From: RGIG4079 sp045596365 | GTDB taxonomy: Bacteria; Bacteroidota; Bacteroidia; Bacteroidales; Muribaculaceae | Assembly: GCA_045596365.1 (NCBI GenBank) | Contig: JAZOCE010000010.1 | Location: forward strand, 1 to 51,493 | Length of the DNA: 51,493 nt | Direction: 5' to 3' | The notes under the pieces: model-generated | Database searches by the model: none | The model's input: only the letters and a program-made list of their open reading frames with translations | What the model was told of the DNA's origin: nothing | In this document: positions 9,765 to 17,698 of the stretch, in pieces | Position numbering within the stretch: the first letter of the stretch is position 1 | Layout of the letters: each line of letters starts with the position of its first letter | Translations under genes and position numbers: made by a program

Positions 9765-10340
9765 TTAGCGTCTCATTTTATTAATCATATGAAGTACATC
9801 TTCAAGATTTCTTCTATTCTTTTTCTCAAGTTTATGTCCCCAAACAGATCCCAATATCATCATAACAATTGTTATCGATATCAACGGCAAATTCCAACTA
9901 TAGCCACTCGCTATCATTATTGTCCATATTACCATCATTAGCCAAGGAGCTATCAATATTTTTTTTGCCAATGCTCGCATCTGCTTATGCTTTACTACAC
10001 ATTCTGTTGCTGATGTTATAGTCATTGTTGGCAATTCATTTGTATTAAGAGTTCTGTAACACTTCCAATTTAAAACAAATTCAAATAATGCAACTATAGC
10101 CAACAATGTAATATAACCAACATGATAATCATTTGATGCAAATATCGCCATCAGAATAGGGACTGTAATAAGTACTCTAAGTCGAGCACGATACCATCGC
10201 TCAACCCCAATTATCTTTTTCTTCATTGACTCTTTGATGAGGTTCTCATTTATTATCTGCTGTTTTTCAAGTTTTTCGTTAAGAAGATTGAATTGAATTT
10301 TCAATTCCTCTAATTCTGCAAAATCTATTGTTTTTTCCAT
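9765..10340 (-). CDS. Membrane protein of an ECF sigma operon, unknown function
   Basis: 191 residues. Residues 1-45 are charged and look like a short coiled coil (EELKIQFNLLNEKLEKQ). Two hydrophobic hairpins follow (about residues 54-90 and 127-165), giving four probable helices, and the C terminus is basic. It starts 5 bp after the sigma-factor stop, so both are co-transcribed. Genes in this position are often the anti-sigma factor; no zinc-binding ZAS motif or FecR domain is visible, so that role is inference only. Not recognised as a named family. Confidence 0.7.
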   Translation of the reverse strand: MEKTIDFAELEELKIQFNLLNEKLEKQQIINENLIKESMKKKIIGVERWYRARLRVLITVPILMAIFASNDYHVGYITLLAIVALFEFVLNWKCYRTLNTNELPTMTITSATECVVKHKQMRALAKKILIAPWLMMVIWTIMIASGYSWNLPLISITIVMMILGSVWGHKLEKKNRRNLEDVLHMINKMRR

Positions 10341-10345
10341 AATGG

Positions 10346-10837
10346 TTAAGCATTTTTTGAGTTAGTCATTGATTTGAGTTGTTCTTTTATGCGGAACAAT
10401 CTTGTTGTTACTGCCGACAACGATATTCCCACCACGTTGGCTATATCTTGATAGCTCATATTCTCCAGCCAAAGAAGAATAATAGCTCTATCAAAGACAT
10501 CAAGGCGATTTATCCTGTCATACAGCATTTGTATCTGCTTACTTTGTTCGTCAGTATCGTTATATAGGTCTATATCTATTGACAGAGGGATAGTCGGCAC
10601 GCGTGTTTTCTTCTTTCGTTCCATGGTGTTACATGTGTTGAGAGCCACACGCCATATCCACGTTTTCACACTACTCTCCCCTCGAAAGCGCTCAAATCCT
10701 CGCCAAAGATTAATCAACACCTCTTGATATAAATCATCAACCTCAACGGTGTCCTTGGAAAAGAAATAGCAGACGGTATATATAGTCTTTTTATTCTCTT
10801 TTACGATTTTAGTGAATTCTAATTCAATATCATTCAT
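10346..10837 (-). CDS. ECF-type RNA polymerase sigma factor
   Basis: 163 residues, the normal size for an extracytoplasmic-function sigma factor. Region 2 is at about residues 15-80 (DDLYQEVLINLWRGFERFRG...WIWRVALN) and region 4 at about 105-158 (LWLENMSYQDIANVVGISLSAVTTRLFRIKEQL, the -35-binding helix-turn-helix). It leads a two-gene operon with a membrane protein. An ECF-like promoter with a CGTC -10 core lies 40 bp upstream, which suggests autoregulation. The ATG at 10837 is well placed before region 2. Confidence 0.92.
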   Translation of the reverse strand: MNDIELEFTKIVKENKKTIYTVCYFFSKDTVEVDDLYQEVLINLWRGFERFRGESSVKTWIWRVALNTCNTMERKKKTRVPTIPLSIDIDLYNDTDEQSKQIQMLYDRINRLDVFDRAIILLWLENMSYQDIANVVGISLSAVTTRLFRIKEQLKSMTNSKNA

Positions 10838-10876
10838 CTTGTTTCTATCGATTTATTTCTGTTTTCTACTCCTTTA

Positions 10877-10902
10877 GACGCAACTTTTCATTAATCCTTT
10901 CA
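10877..10902 (-). promoter_or_regulatory. Candidate ECF promoter of the first sigma operon
   Basis: On the minus strand TGAAAG (10902-10897) is followed after 16 nt by CGTC (10880-10877), within the octamer GTTGCGTC. CGTC is the common -10 core of ECF promoters. The same octamer occurs upstream of the outer-membrane protein gene at 17699-19798. Confidence 0.5.
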
Positions 10903-11011
10903 CTTTTTGCAGATTTTTTTCAAAAATAATTGTATTAAAAATTTTCACCAAAATAAAACTCTATTAATTCCCTATTTGTTATTAATGCAAAACAATAAAT
11001 TATTCTTTACT

Positions 11012-11185
11012 ATGAAAAAATATCGTTGTAGCGTGTGTGAATGGGTTTATGACCCTGAAATCGGGGATCCCGAAGGCGGAATTCCACCGGGAACAGATTT
11101 TGAAACACTTCCTGACCGCTTTAATTGGGTGTGTCCTGTGTGTGGCGAAGGTCGAGAGATGTTTGAGCCCATAGATGATGAATAG
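11012..11185 (+). CDS. Rubredoxin with two-residue insertion
   Basis: 57 residues: CSVC at residues 6-9 and CPVC at 41-44 form the FeS4 site of a one-electron carrier in the cytoplasm. Spacing between the two CxxC pairs is 31 residues rather than the 29 of the canonical protein encoded immediately downstream, because the loop reads LPDRFNWVCP. The frame extends upstream to an ATG at 10907, but that extension is AT-rich, low-complexity and unlike any rubredoxin; the ATG at 11012 gives MKKYRCSVCEW, the family start. Rubredoxins serve oxygen and peroxide reductases in anaerobes; no partner enzyme is adjacent. Confidence 0.92.
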   Translation: MKKYRCSVCEWVYDPEIGDPEGGIPPGTDFETLPDRFNWVCPVCGEGREMFEPIDDE

Positions 11186-11225
11186 TATCTATAATTTTTA
11201 TCTATTAAGGGATAGAAAATTTCAG

Positions 11226-11256
11226 TTGGAGCAAATCTACATTTGATATACCTTTG
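11226..11256 (+). promoter_or_regulatory. Promoter for the second rubredoxin gene
   Basis: TTGG at 11226-11229 and TACCTTTG at 11249-11256 fit the -33/-7 pattern with about 20 bp between. It gives the second rubredoxin its own transcript with a leader of about 40 nt. Confidence 0.6.
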
Positions 11257-11301
11257 TGTCAAAGAAATGAATTTATTAACAACTAAAAACATATTTGAAT
11301 T

Positions 11302-11466
11302 ATGAAAAAATATCGTTGCACAGTATGTGATTGGGTTTATGACCCCGAAGTTGGTGATCCCGATAGCGGTATAGCTCCCGGAACAATGTTTGAAGATATC
11401 CCTGATGATTGGACATGTCCATTGTGTGGAGTAGGCAAAAGCGACTTCGAGCTAATCGAGGAATAA
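11302..11466 (+). CDS. Rubredoxin, canonical
   Basis: 54 residues with CTVC at 6-9 and CPLC at 39-42, the exact spacing of classical clostridial rubredoxin, plus the conserved YDPEVGDP, PGT and GVGKSDFE segments. It binds one iron in a Cys4 site and carries electrons, most likely to oxidative-stress reductases. It is a tandem paralogue of the gene at 11012, 116 bp upstream, but each copy appears to have its own promoter. The gene is short but unmistakable. A terminator follows. Confidence 0.95.
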   Translation: MKKYRCTVCDWVYDPEVGDPDSGIAPGTMFEDIPDDWTCPLCGVGKSDFELIEE

Positions 11467-11492
11467 AAATAAAAAAATCAATAGCTGTTTGG

Positions 11493-11526
11493 TCCGCCAT
11501 ATAACCTTATGTGGCGGATATTTTTA
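11493..11526 (+). terminator. Terminator after rubredoxin
   Basis: Arms 11493-11502 and 11509-11518 (10 bp with one G-T pair) around a 6-nt loop, followed by a T tract. Confidence 0.8.
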
Positions 11527-11558
11527 TGTCTATTTACGATAAGATTAAAGAATATGAC

Positions 11559-11566
11559 TATCTTTG
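11559..11566 (+). promoter_or_regulatory. -7 box (TATCTTTG) for the GHL10 gene
   Basis: Perfect TAnnTTTG match 57 bp before the ATG at 11623. No clear -33 TTTG at the right spacing. Confidence 0.6.
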
Positions 11567-11622
11567 TGGAATTATTAACTATCAATCATTGAAAATACCA
11601 TTAAAGCTACATACTTATAACT

Positions 11623-14600
11623 ATGCGCCGTCTAAGATTCATTCTTCCTCTAATCCTACTATTTTCATTTATTCCTAATTTTATAAGTGCCGAAAACATC
11701 AAACGCGAGTTTCGCTCAGTATGGATTGCAACAGTGGCTAATATCGACTGGCCCAAGCAAAAAGGGACATCAGCATCAGTCATCGCATCTCAAAAGGCCG
11801 ATTTATTGTCCTACATTGAAAGAATAGAAGAGATGAACTTGACTACAATCTGTTTCCAAGTGCGTAGCATGTGCGATGCTATGTATAAATCAAGCTATGA
11901 GCCATGGTCATCATATCTGACAGGCTCTCGTGGCACTAATCCGGGTTGGGATCCATTGGCTTTCATGGTGGAAGAATGTCATAAACGTGGCATAGAGGTA
12001 TATGCATGGGTAAACCCATATAGATGGTCAAGTACCGGCACAACAAGCACATGGAATACCGATTTTGATACACAAGTAAAAAATGCCGGATGGCTCATGA
12101 CTAATGGTACTTTTACCGTATTAAATCCCGGTCTTGATGAAACTCGTGCCCACATCGTAAAAGTGTGTCGGGAAATAATTACAAATTATAGTGTTGAGGG
12201 TCTGATTTTTGACGATTATTTCTACCCCACAGGCGGTACTAAAGAAGATTCTACAGCCCCAGACTATCAATTATGGAAAAATAGTGGCACAAGTCTATCC
12301 ATTGCCGATTGGCGTCGCGAAAATGTCGACAAAATGGTTACCGATGTTTATAACATGGTGCAAGATGTGCGTCCGGAACTGCGTTTCGGAATTGCTCCTC
12401 CTGGAACTGCCGGTGCATCAGCAAGTAAATACGGATTATCTATTTGGCCGGGTGGATATGATACACAATACACATCTTTATATTCTGATCCATTGTCATG
12501 GATGAACAAACATATTGTTGATTTTGTCTCACCACAGATTTATTGGCATAATGACCACTCGATGGCTCCATTTGGGAAAATCTCAAATTGGTGGTATGGG
12601 CTTGCCGCTCATTTTAAAAATTGCCATTGCAACATCAGCGTTAACATCTATGACCTTGCGCAAGCTATGGGCTACCAAGAAGACCTCGGCAACACCCAAG
12701 AGCACTGGGATGAGCATGTTGAAAACGTTTTACAATCACGCACCTATGCCGCCAATAATGGAGTTAAGGCATTTGGCTCTAACTTCTATAGTATTCAATA
12801 TTTTACAGGCACATATACATCTCACGGAAATTATGTAGCAGAAAAATGTTTCCCCACAAAATCACTTGTCCCTGTTGTAGATTGGAAGATACCCACTACA
12901 TATAGCGCAGTAAACAATCTGACTAACAACAATGGTACTCTATCATGGACATCTGTCAAAGATGGCTTAAAAACAATTCGATATACTGTATATGCTGTTC
13001 CTCGCACTATTACTAAAGAGTTGGCAACAACCGAAGATGGTTTATCTGGTGAATATCTTCAAGGTGTAACCTACAATGCATCATATTCATTACCGACCGA
13101 GAAACAATCAGGATATTGGTATGCGGTATGCGTCTATGATGGATATGGCAACGAGCATCCCGCAGCTATAATAAACTATCCCGAAGGAAATTATGCTCCT
13201 AAGGCGGAGCTAATTTCGCCAAATGACAAAGCCGAAGTTGTAGATGATATTACTTTCACATGGAAATCTACTGATAGCAAAGTAACCGATTTTACTTTGC
13301 AAATCTCTACAAGCAACACATTTGATAAAATCAAATACTCAACAGATGTTGTGGCTTCAAACACAGAAACGACATCAGCAATCGTTTCGGCAACACGCAT
13401 AGGTATGGGCACTTTCTATTGGAGAGTAGTTTCAAAAGGTGGCGATTATTTTGACACACCGTCGGACTATCGCACATTCTCTATCGCAAGTCTTGGTATT
13501 GGTGAATCAGAAAAGGGTTACACTATCATAAACGATGATGCATCATATAGCGATGTGAATAACATACACATTGAAAACTTGTGGATGCGCTCAGTCAGAG
13601 ATGGGTTTGAAAATATTACATTCTCCGATGATAGTGGCATTGGCTCATGGAATCGTAGCATGGTGGCAGTTGGCGATTATGTATATTTATCAGGTCGCAC
13701 AGCCAATAGCTCTTCAGCTACTGCCTATATTGACAAATACAATGGCTCTACCGGTGAATATCTCAGTCGCATCACAATAGGAGCCAATGCTTCAGTTACA
13801 TTCTATCCATGCAACAACATCATGAAGGATTCAAACGGAAATGTGTGTATCTCAAATCTAATCGTCTTTAATCAAGGGCCATTAGTTATACACCACATCA
13901 ATTTAGAGACAGGAATAGCGACACAAGTAGCAAGCATCACATCAACAAATGTCCCTAACGGACGAATAGACCATGCTTCTATCATTGGCGATGTTACAAC
14001 CGGTAATTTCACAGTGTTTGGAGTAGCAACAAATTCAGCTAAAGTTCTCCGTTGGAAATTTGCAAATGGGAGCTACACCGAAGCCGTAACAAACATCAGT
14101 TCATTCTACCCGACATCGGCAACGTCATTCGGACTTGCGCCACGCGTAATACCAGTAAATGATGATGACTTATTTATCGATTGTTCAAATACTGCTTTCA
14201 CCCGTTATACATTCTCTACCGGAGCGCGCAGTGGCTCTTTCTTAGCAAACACAAGCGTCGCGCCAGAAAACTATGCAAATAGCGGTGGCACAATTTTCTC
14301 TCTTGGGGATAAAAAGATTGTAGTTTATGCCAATGGAGACGAAAATGCCTCTCCGGCAAATACGTTTAAGGTTGTATCCACAACCAACGATCTCACGTTC
14401 TCCGACATGCAACAAATGTGGGTACTACCTAACAATGGATTAGGTGCAGTCTATAGTGGCACATATCAAGCCACAGCCGACTTTGTTGACCTTGGCAATG
14501 GAAAAGTAAGATTATACCTATATATACCAGGTAATGGCATCAGTGCCTATGAACTTACAGATACTAATATTTCAGGAGTTGCAAACATTGAAATAAATGA

Positions 14601-14721
14601 TATCCCAACTAAAGAAGAGTATTATAATCTTCATGGAGTAAAAATTTCAAAAGATAATTTGACTCCCGGTATATACATTAAGAAACAAGGTAATAACGTT
14701 ACAAAAATCATTATTAAATAA
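11623..14721 (+). CDS. GHL10-family glycoside-hydrolase-like exported protein
   Basis: 1032 residues. The signal peptide covers about residues 1-23. A GHL10 (DUF187/YngK-type) TIM-barrel domain spans about 27-400 and opens with the family hallmark EFRSVWIATVANIDWP; it includes YAWVNPYRW and the acidic GLIFDDYFYPTG loop. An Ig/FN3-like segment follows (about 520-620, PKAELISPNDKAEV...FTWK), then a long beta-rich region (about 640-980) that resembles a beta-propeller of the DUF4623 kind. The tail YYNLHGVKIS...PGIYIKK is a sorting-like C terminus as in the protein at 2-3145. GHL10 members are thought to act on peptidoglycan or glycans, but the substrate here is unknown. A DAACS transporter gene follows after 9 bp, so they share a transcript. 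Confidence 0.85.
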   Translation: MRRLRFILPLILLFSFIPNFISAENIKREFRSVWIATVANIDWPKQKGTSASVIASQKADLLSYIERIEEMNLTTICFQVRSMCDAMYKSSYEPWSSYLTGSRGTNPGWDPLAFMVEECHKRGIEVYAWVNPYRWSSTGTTSTWNTDFDTQVKNAGWLMTNGTFTVLNPGLDETRAHIVKVCREIITNYSVEGLIFDDYFYPTGGTKEDSTAPDYQLWKNSGTSLSIADWRRENVDKMVTDVYNMVQDVRPELRFGIAPPGTAGASASKYGLSIWPGGYDTQYTSLYSDPLSWMNKHIVDFVSPQIYWHNDHSMAPFGKISNWWYGLAAHFKNCHCNISVNIYDLAQAMGYQEDLGNTQEHWDEHVENVLQSRTYAANNGVKAFGSNFYSIQYFTGTYTSHGNYVAEKCFPTKSLVPVVDWKIPTTYSAVNNLTNNNGTLSWTSVKDGLKTIRYTVYAVPRTITKELATTEDGLSGEYLQGVTYNASYSLPTEKQSGYWYAVCVYDGYGNEHPAAIINYPEGNYAPKAELISPNDKAEVVDDITFTWKSTDSKVTDFTLQISTSNTFDKIKYSTDVVASNTETTSAIVSATRIGMGTFYWRVVSKGGDYFDTPSDYRTFSIASLGIGESEKGYTIINDDASYSDVNNIHIENLWMRSVRDGFENITFSDDSGIGSWNRSMVAVGDYVYLSGRTANSSSATAYIDKYNGSTGEYLSRITIGANASVTFYPCNNIMKDSNGNVCISNLIVFNQGPLVIHHINLETGIATQVASITSTNVPNGRIDHASIIGDVTTGNFTVFGVATNSAKVLRWKFANGSYTEAVTNISSFYPTSATSFGLAPRVIPVNDDDLFIDCSNTAFTRYTFSTGARSGSFLANTSVAPENYANSGGTIFSLGDKKIVVYANGDENASPANTFKVVSTTNDLTFSDMQQMWVLPNNGLGAVYSGTYQATADFVDLGNGKVRLYLYIPGNGISAYELTDTNISGVANIEINDIPTKEEYYNLHGVKISKDNLTPGIYIKKQGNNVTKIIIK

Positions 14722-14730
14722 TATTGACTC

Positions 14731-15894
14731 ATGAAAAAGATAAAAATAGGATTATTGACACGAATCATTATTGCTATTGTTCTTGGTATAGGGGCTGGAT
14801 ATTTGTTCCCCAATTGGTTAGCACGCACATTTATAACTTTTAATTCTATTTTCAGTGAATTTCTTGGATTTATAATACCATTGATTATCATTGGCTTTGT
14901 CGCTCCCGCCATTGCCGATATAGGTAAACGCGCGAGCAAGATGCTCATTGCAACAGCGGCACTTGCCTATATTGCAACACTTGCATCTGGATTATTATCC
15001 TATTTTACAGGTGCGACGTTATTCCCATCTTTGATTGAATGTGGTTCTCTTTCATCAGAAATAGGTGATGCCCACAATCTTTCGCCCTACTTTACGGTTA
15101 CAATTCCCTCATTGATGAATGTCATGACTGCTCTTGTATTGGCATTCACTCTCGGACTTGGTGGTGCTCAGCTATCAACACAATATCTGCGCAACGTTCT
15201 TATTGATTTTCGAGACATCATAAATCTTGTTATCGCTAAAGTTATAATTCCACTATTACCACTTTACATCTTCGGAATATTTATGAACATGACCATCAGC
15301 GGACAAGTGGGCGGAATACTCATGACTTTCATCTCTATCATTGCCATAATATTTGGGCTACACATCTTTATTCTTGTGTTTCAATATTGTATTGCAGCAA
15401 TATTTGCCAAGAAAAATCCATTCAAAATGCTCGGCATGATGATGCCAGCCTACTTTACTGCCCTCGGCACACAATCATCGGCAGCTACTATCCCGGTGAC
15501 ATTGCGACAAACAGTAATGATGGGGGTTAAAAGCAATGTTGCAGGATTTGTCATTCCACTATGTGCGACAATCCACATGAGTGGTAGTACACTGAAAATT
15601 GTTGCTTGCGCATTAGCTTTAATGATGGCTGGTGGAATGGAATATAACTTTATGATGTTTGCTGGCTTTATCTGCATGCTTGGCATTACAATGATTGCGG
15701 CTCCAGGTGTTCCCGGAGGTGCTATTATGGCATCACTTGGATTATTGTCTTCTATGCTTGGATTTAGCGAAGCCGACAATGCGTTGATGATTGCACTCTA
15801 CATTGCAATGGACAGCTTTGGCACAGCATGCAATGTTACAGGTGATGGTGCAATTGCTCAAATCATAAATCGTTTTTTCGCCCAAAAAGATTAA
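14731..15894 (+). CDS. Dicarboxylate/amino acid:cation symporter (DAACS, SLC1)
   Basis: 387 residues with about eight membrane segments and two re-entrant loops. The first re-entrant loop carries TALGTQSSAATIPVTL, equivalent to the serine-rich motif of GltPh. The C-terminal part has GVPGGAIMASLG and the helix-8 signature MDSFGTACNVTGDG, which in this family holds sodium and substrate. It probably takes up glutamate, aspartate, serine/threonine or C4-dicarboxylates with sodium or protons. It starts 9 bp after the GHL10 gene and is probably co-transcribed; a functional link is not evident. Slightly shorter than GltP-type members (about 420), which is common in Bacteroidetes. Confidence 0.9.
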   Translation: MKKIKIGLLTRIIIAIVLGIGAGYLFPNWLARTFITFNSIFSEFLGFIIPLIIIGFVAPAIADIGKRASKMLIATAALAYIATLASGLLSYFTGATLFPSLIECGSLSSEIGDAHNLSPYFTVTIPSLMNVMTALVLAFTLGLGGAQLSTQYLRNVLIDFRDIINLVIAKVIIPLLPLYIFGIFMNMTISGQVGGILMTFISIIAIIFGLHIFILVFQYCIAAIFAKKNPFKMLGMMMPAYFTALGTQSSAATIPVTLRQTVMMGVKSNVAGFVIPLCATIHMSGSTLKIVACALALMMAGGMEYNFMMFAGFICMLGITMIAAPGVPGGAIMASLGLLSSMLGFSEADNALMIALYIAMDSFGTACNVTGDGAIAQIINRFFAQKD

Positions 15895-15913
15895 AATTCC
15901 CACATTTTCGATG

Positions 15914-15938
15914 TAACGTTTTGACATAGTCGGTCGTC
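15914..15938 (+). promoter_or_regulatory. ECF-type promoter of the second sigma operon
   Basis: TAAC (15914-15917), a 17-bp spacer and CGTC (15935-15938) make a textbook ECF -35/-10 pair. Transcription would begin near 15945, only a few bases before the ATG at 15951, giving a nearly leaderless mRNA. The position suggests autoregulation. Confidence 0.65.
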
Positions 15939-15950
15939 TTATAAGTGAGT

Positions 15951-16442
15951 ATGGACCGAAAAGAGTTTGAAACACTTGCAACACGATTGCGCCCACGCTT
16001 AATAGAGATTGCGTTCCGTTGTCTTGGCAATCATGATGATGCCGACGATGTCGCTCAAGATACTCTGTTAAAATTGTGGAGCATGAAAGACCGCCTTGAT
16101 GAGTATAATTCCATCGATGCGTTAGCAATTGTTATCGGTAGACATTTGTGTCTCGATCGTTTAAAACGTACTAAGACTCAGCCTCTTGACGAGACATCAA
16201 TCGATGATATTGTTTCTTCGCCTGAAGATGTGATTATTAAAACTGAAAACGACGAAAATCTCAACAACCTAATCAACACTTTGCCGGATGGACAACAAAT
16301 CATTCTTAGGTTAAAGCACATTGAAGGGATGGAGACTACTGAAATTGCTCAAATGATAGGATCCTCTGAAGTGGCTGTGCGTGTTCAACTTTCTCGTGCC
16401 CGTAATCGCATTAAAGAACTTTTTTTAAAGAACTACTTATGA
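15951..16442 (+). CDS. ECF-type RNA polymerase sigma factor
   Basis: 163 residues. Region 2 spans about residues 10-75 (FRCLGNHDDADDVAQDTLLKLW is a strong region 2.1-2.2 match) and region 4 about 100-158 (MIGSSEVAVRVQLSRARNRIKELF). A GTG lies six bases upstream in frame at 15945, but the ATG giving MDRKEFETL is preferred because the predicted transcription start falls near the GTG. The stop overlaps the start of the next gene by 4 bp (ATGA), so the two are translationally coupled. Confidence 0.92.
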   Translation: MDRKEFETLATRLRPRLIEIAFRCLGNHDDADDVAQDTLLKLWSMKDRLDEYNSIDALAIVIGRHLCLDRLKRTKTQPLDETSIDDIVSSPEDVIIKTENDENLNNLINTLPDGQQIILRLKHIEGMETTEIAQMIGSSEVAVRVQLSRARNRIKELFLKNYL

Positions 16443-16966
16443 CTGAAATCAATGACCATAACATCGTGCAATGGATAGATCGGTTCCTTGATGCATCAAC
16501 AACATGTGCCGAGGAACAGAAGCTCTATGAATATTTTTCAAAAAAAAACATTGCACCCGAAGCAGAACAATATAGAGAAATGATGGCTTGGTATGCTTCA
16601 GGGATGACAACACCTATTATTGAGCATAAGGTAAAACGTTCTTTTTCCTTAACGCATTGGATATATACCATATCTATTGCCGCATCTATCGCTCTATTAT
16701 GCACATTAGGCATCAAGTTGTATAATTATCAATCAAAGGTGCATGATGAGTTTAATATATATGAGGGAAGTTATATAATACGCAATGGCGAGAAAATTAC
16801 AGATCTTGACCTAATCATGCCGGAGTTGATAGAAGCAGAACAATTTATTGATGAGTATAAATATTCATCCACCTCAATTGAAGAAATGATATCAGATGCT
16901 ATCATTTATGATACTGATGATGAAGATACCCAAGAATTAATTCACAAAGTGATTTTTGAAAATTAA
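16439..16966 (+). CDS. Putative anti-sigma-like single-span membrane protein
   Basis: 175 residues. The N-terminal cytoplasmic part (1-60) has the pattern IDRFLDASTTCAEEQKLYEYF, a motif I associate with partners of Bacteroidales ECF sigma factors. One membrane helix lies at about residues 72-94 (TISIAASIALLCTLGIKLY). The C-terminal part (95-175) is acidic and would be periplasmic. Coupling to the sigma gene by ATGA overlap supports a regulatory partnership. The anti-sigma function is inferred, not shown by a defined domain. Confidence 0.75.
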   Translation: MTEINDHNIVQWIDRFLDASTTCAEEQKLYEYFSKKNIAPEAEQYREMMAWYASGMTTPIIEHKVKRSFSLTHWIYTISIAASIALLCTLGIKLYNYQSKVHDEFNIYEGSYIIRNGEKITDLDLIMPELIEAEQFIDEYKYSSTSIEEMISDAIIYDTDDEDTQELIHKVIFEN

Positions 16967-16988
16967 ATAACCTCAAGACCAAACATAT

Positions 16989-17612
16989 ATGAAAACTTTA
17001 ACATCCATTATTTATTTTATGCTTATCAGTAGCATGACATTTGTAGCTTCAGCACAAAGCAATATTGATAAAGCAATTGCAGAAATTGAAAACAATCCAA
17101 AAGCCGATATTACATGCTCTGAAAAGCGAAATCCTAAAACAAAAAAAGCCTATAAGATTTCTAAAGTAATACGTTTTACCGGAGAAGAAGAATTTCAAAA
17201 AGTAAAGAAAGCCTTTATTAAAGATTCACAAAATGCCATTGAATACACTCGTCAAGATGGGAAAATGTATCATCTCATCTTCAAAGAAAACAATTGTTCT
17301 ATGGAATATCTTTTAAAAAGAGATATCGATGATTGCGAATGGAAAGGTAAATGGCTTATTACCGTAGAAATAAAAAACAAAGATAACTATCCACAAAAAA
17401 TAAAAACCGGAAAAACCGGAAAAACCAGAAAACAAAAAAAACGAAATAAAAACATATCAACTTATAGATTTCGCAATAATGGGGACTTAGAATATTGGAA
17501 TCTCTCCGACACTCTTTTTTTGGATTTAAGTAAATTGAAAGAGCTCAATAATCTGGATTTTGACAGTCTGTATCAATTAAACGGACTAAATATTTACTAT
17601 CAGAATAATTAA
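16989..17612 (+). CDS. Exported protein of the ECF operon, unknown function
   Basis: 207 residues with a signal peptide (about 1-22, ending VASAQ). The mature region is lysine-rich and contains EIENNPKADITCSEKRNPKTKKAYK near the N terminus, similar in feel to small Bacteroidales families that follow ECF sigma/anti-sigma pairs (possibly DUF5024-like; from memory only). Near residues 138-147 a 9-bp DNA repeat (17402-17428) encodes a KTG repeat inside a very basic stretch. It is third in the operon, 22 bp after its neighbour. It may be the periplasmic sensor or the main target of the sigma factor (inference). Confidence 0.65.
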   Translation: MKTLTSIIYFMLISSMTFVASAQSNIDKAIAEIENNPKADITCSEKRNPKTKKAYKISKVIRFTGEEEFQKVKKAFIKDSQNAIEYTRQDGKMYHLIFKENNCSMEYLLKRDIDDCEWKGKWLITVEIKNKDNYPQKIKTGKTGKTRKQKKRNKNISTYRFRNNGDLEYWNLSDTLFLDLSKLKELNNLDFDSLYQLNGLNIYYQNN

Positions 17613-17632
17613 TTCTGATATAGAAACAGCAA

Positions 17633-17671
17633 GAGGTTGTGCTACAATTAAATTGGCACAACCTCATTTTT
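17633..17671 (+). terminator. Terminator between convergent genes
   Basis: Perfect 10-bp stem (17633-17642 with 17656-17665) followed by a T run. Confidence 0.8.
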
Positions 17672-17698
17672 CTATTATTCTATTAATGGACTAATTTA

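Noticed and set aside
10907..11011. N-terminal extension of the first rubredoxin
   Set aside because: AT-rich, low-complexity residues not found in rubredoxins; the ATG at 11012 gives the standard start.
11047..11292. Minus-strand ORF antisense to the first rubredoxin gene
   Set aside because: Shadow of a clear rubredoxin; no promoter and no family resemblance.
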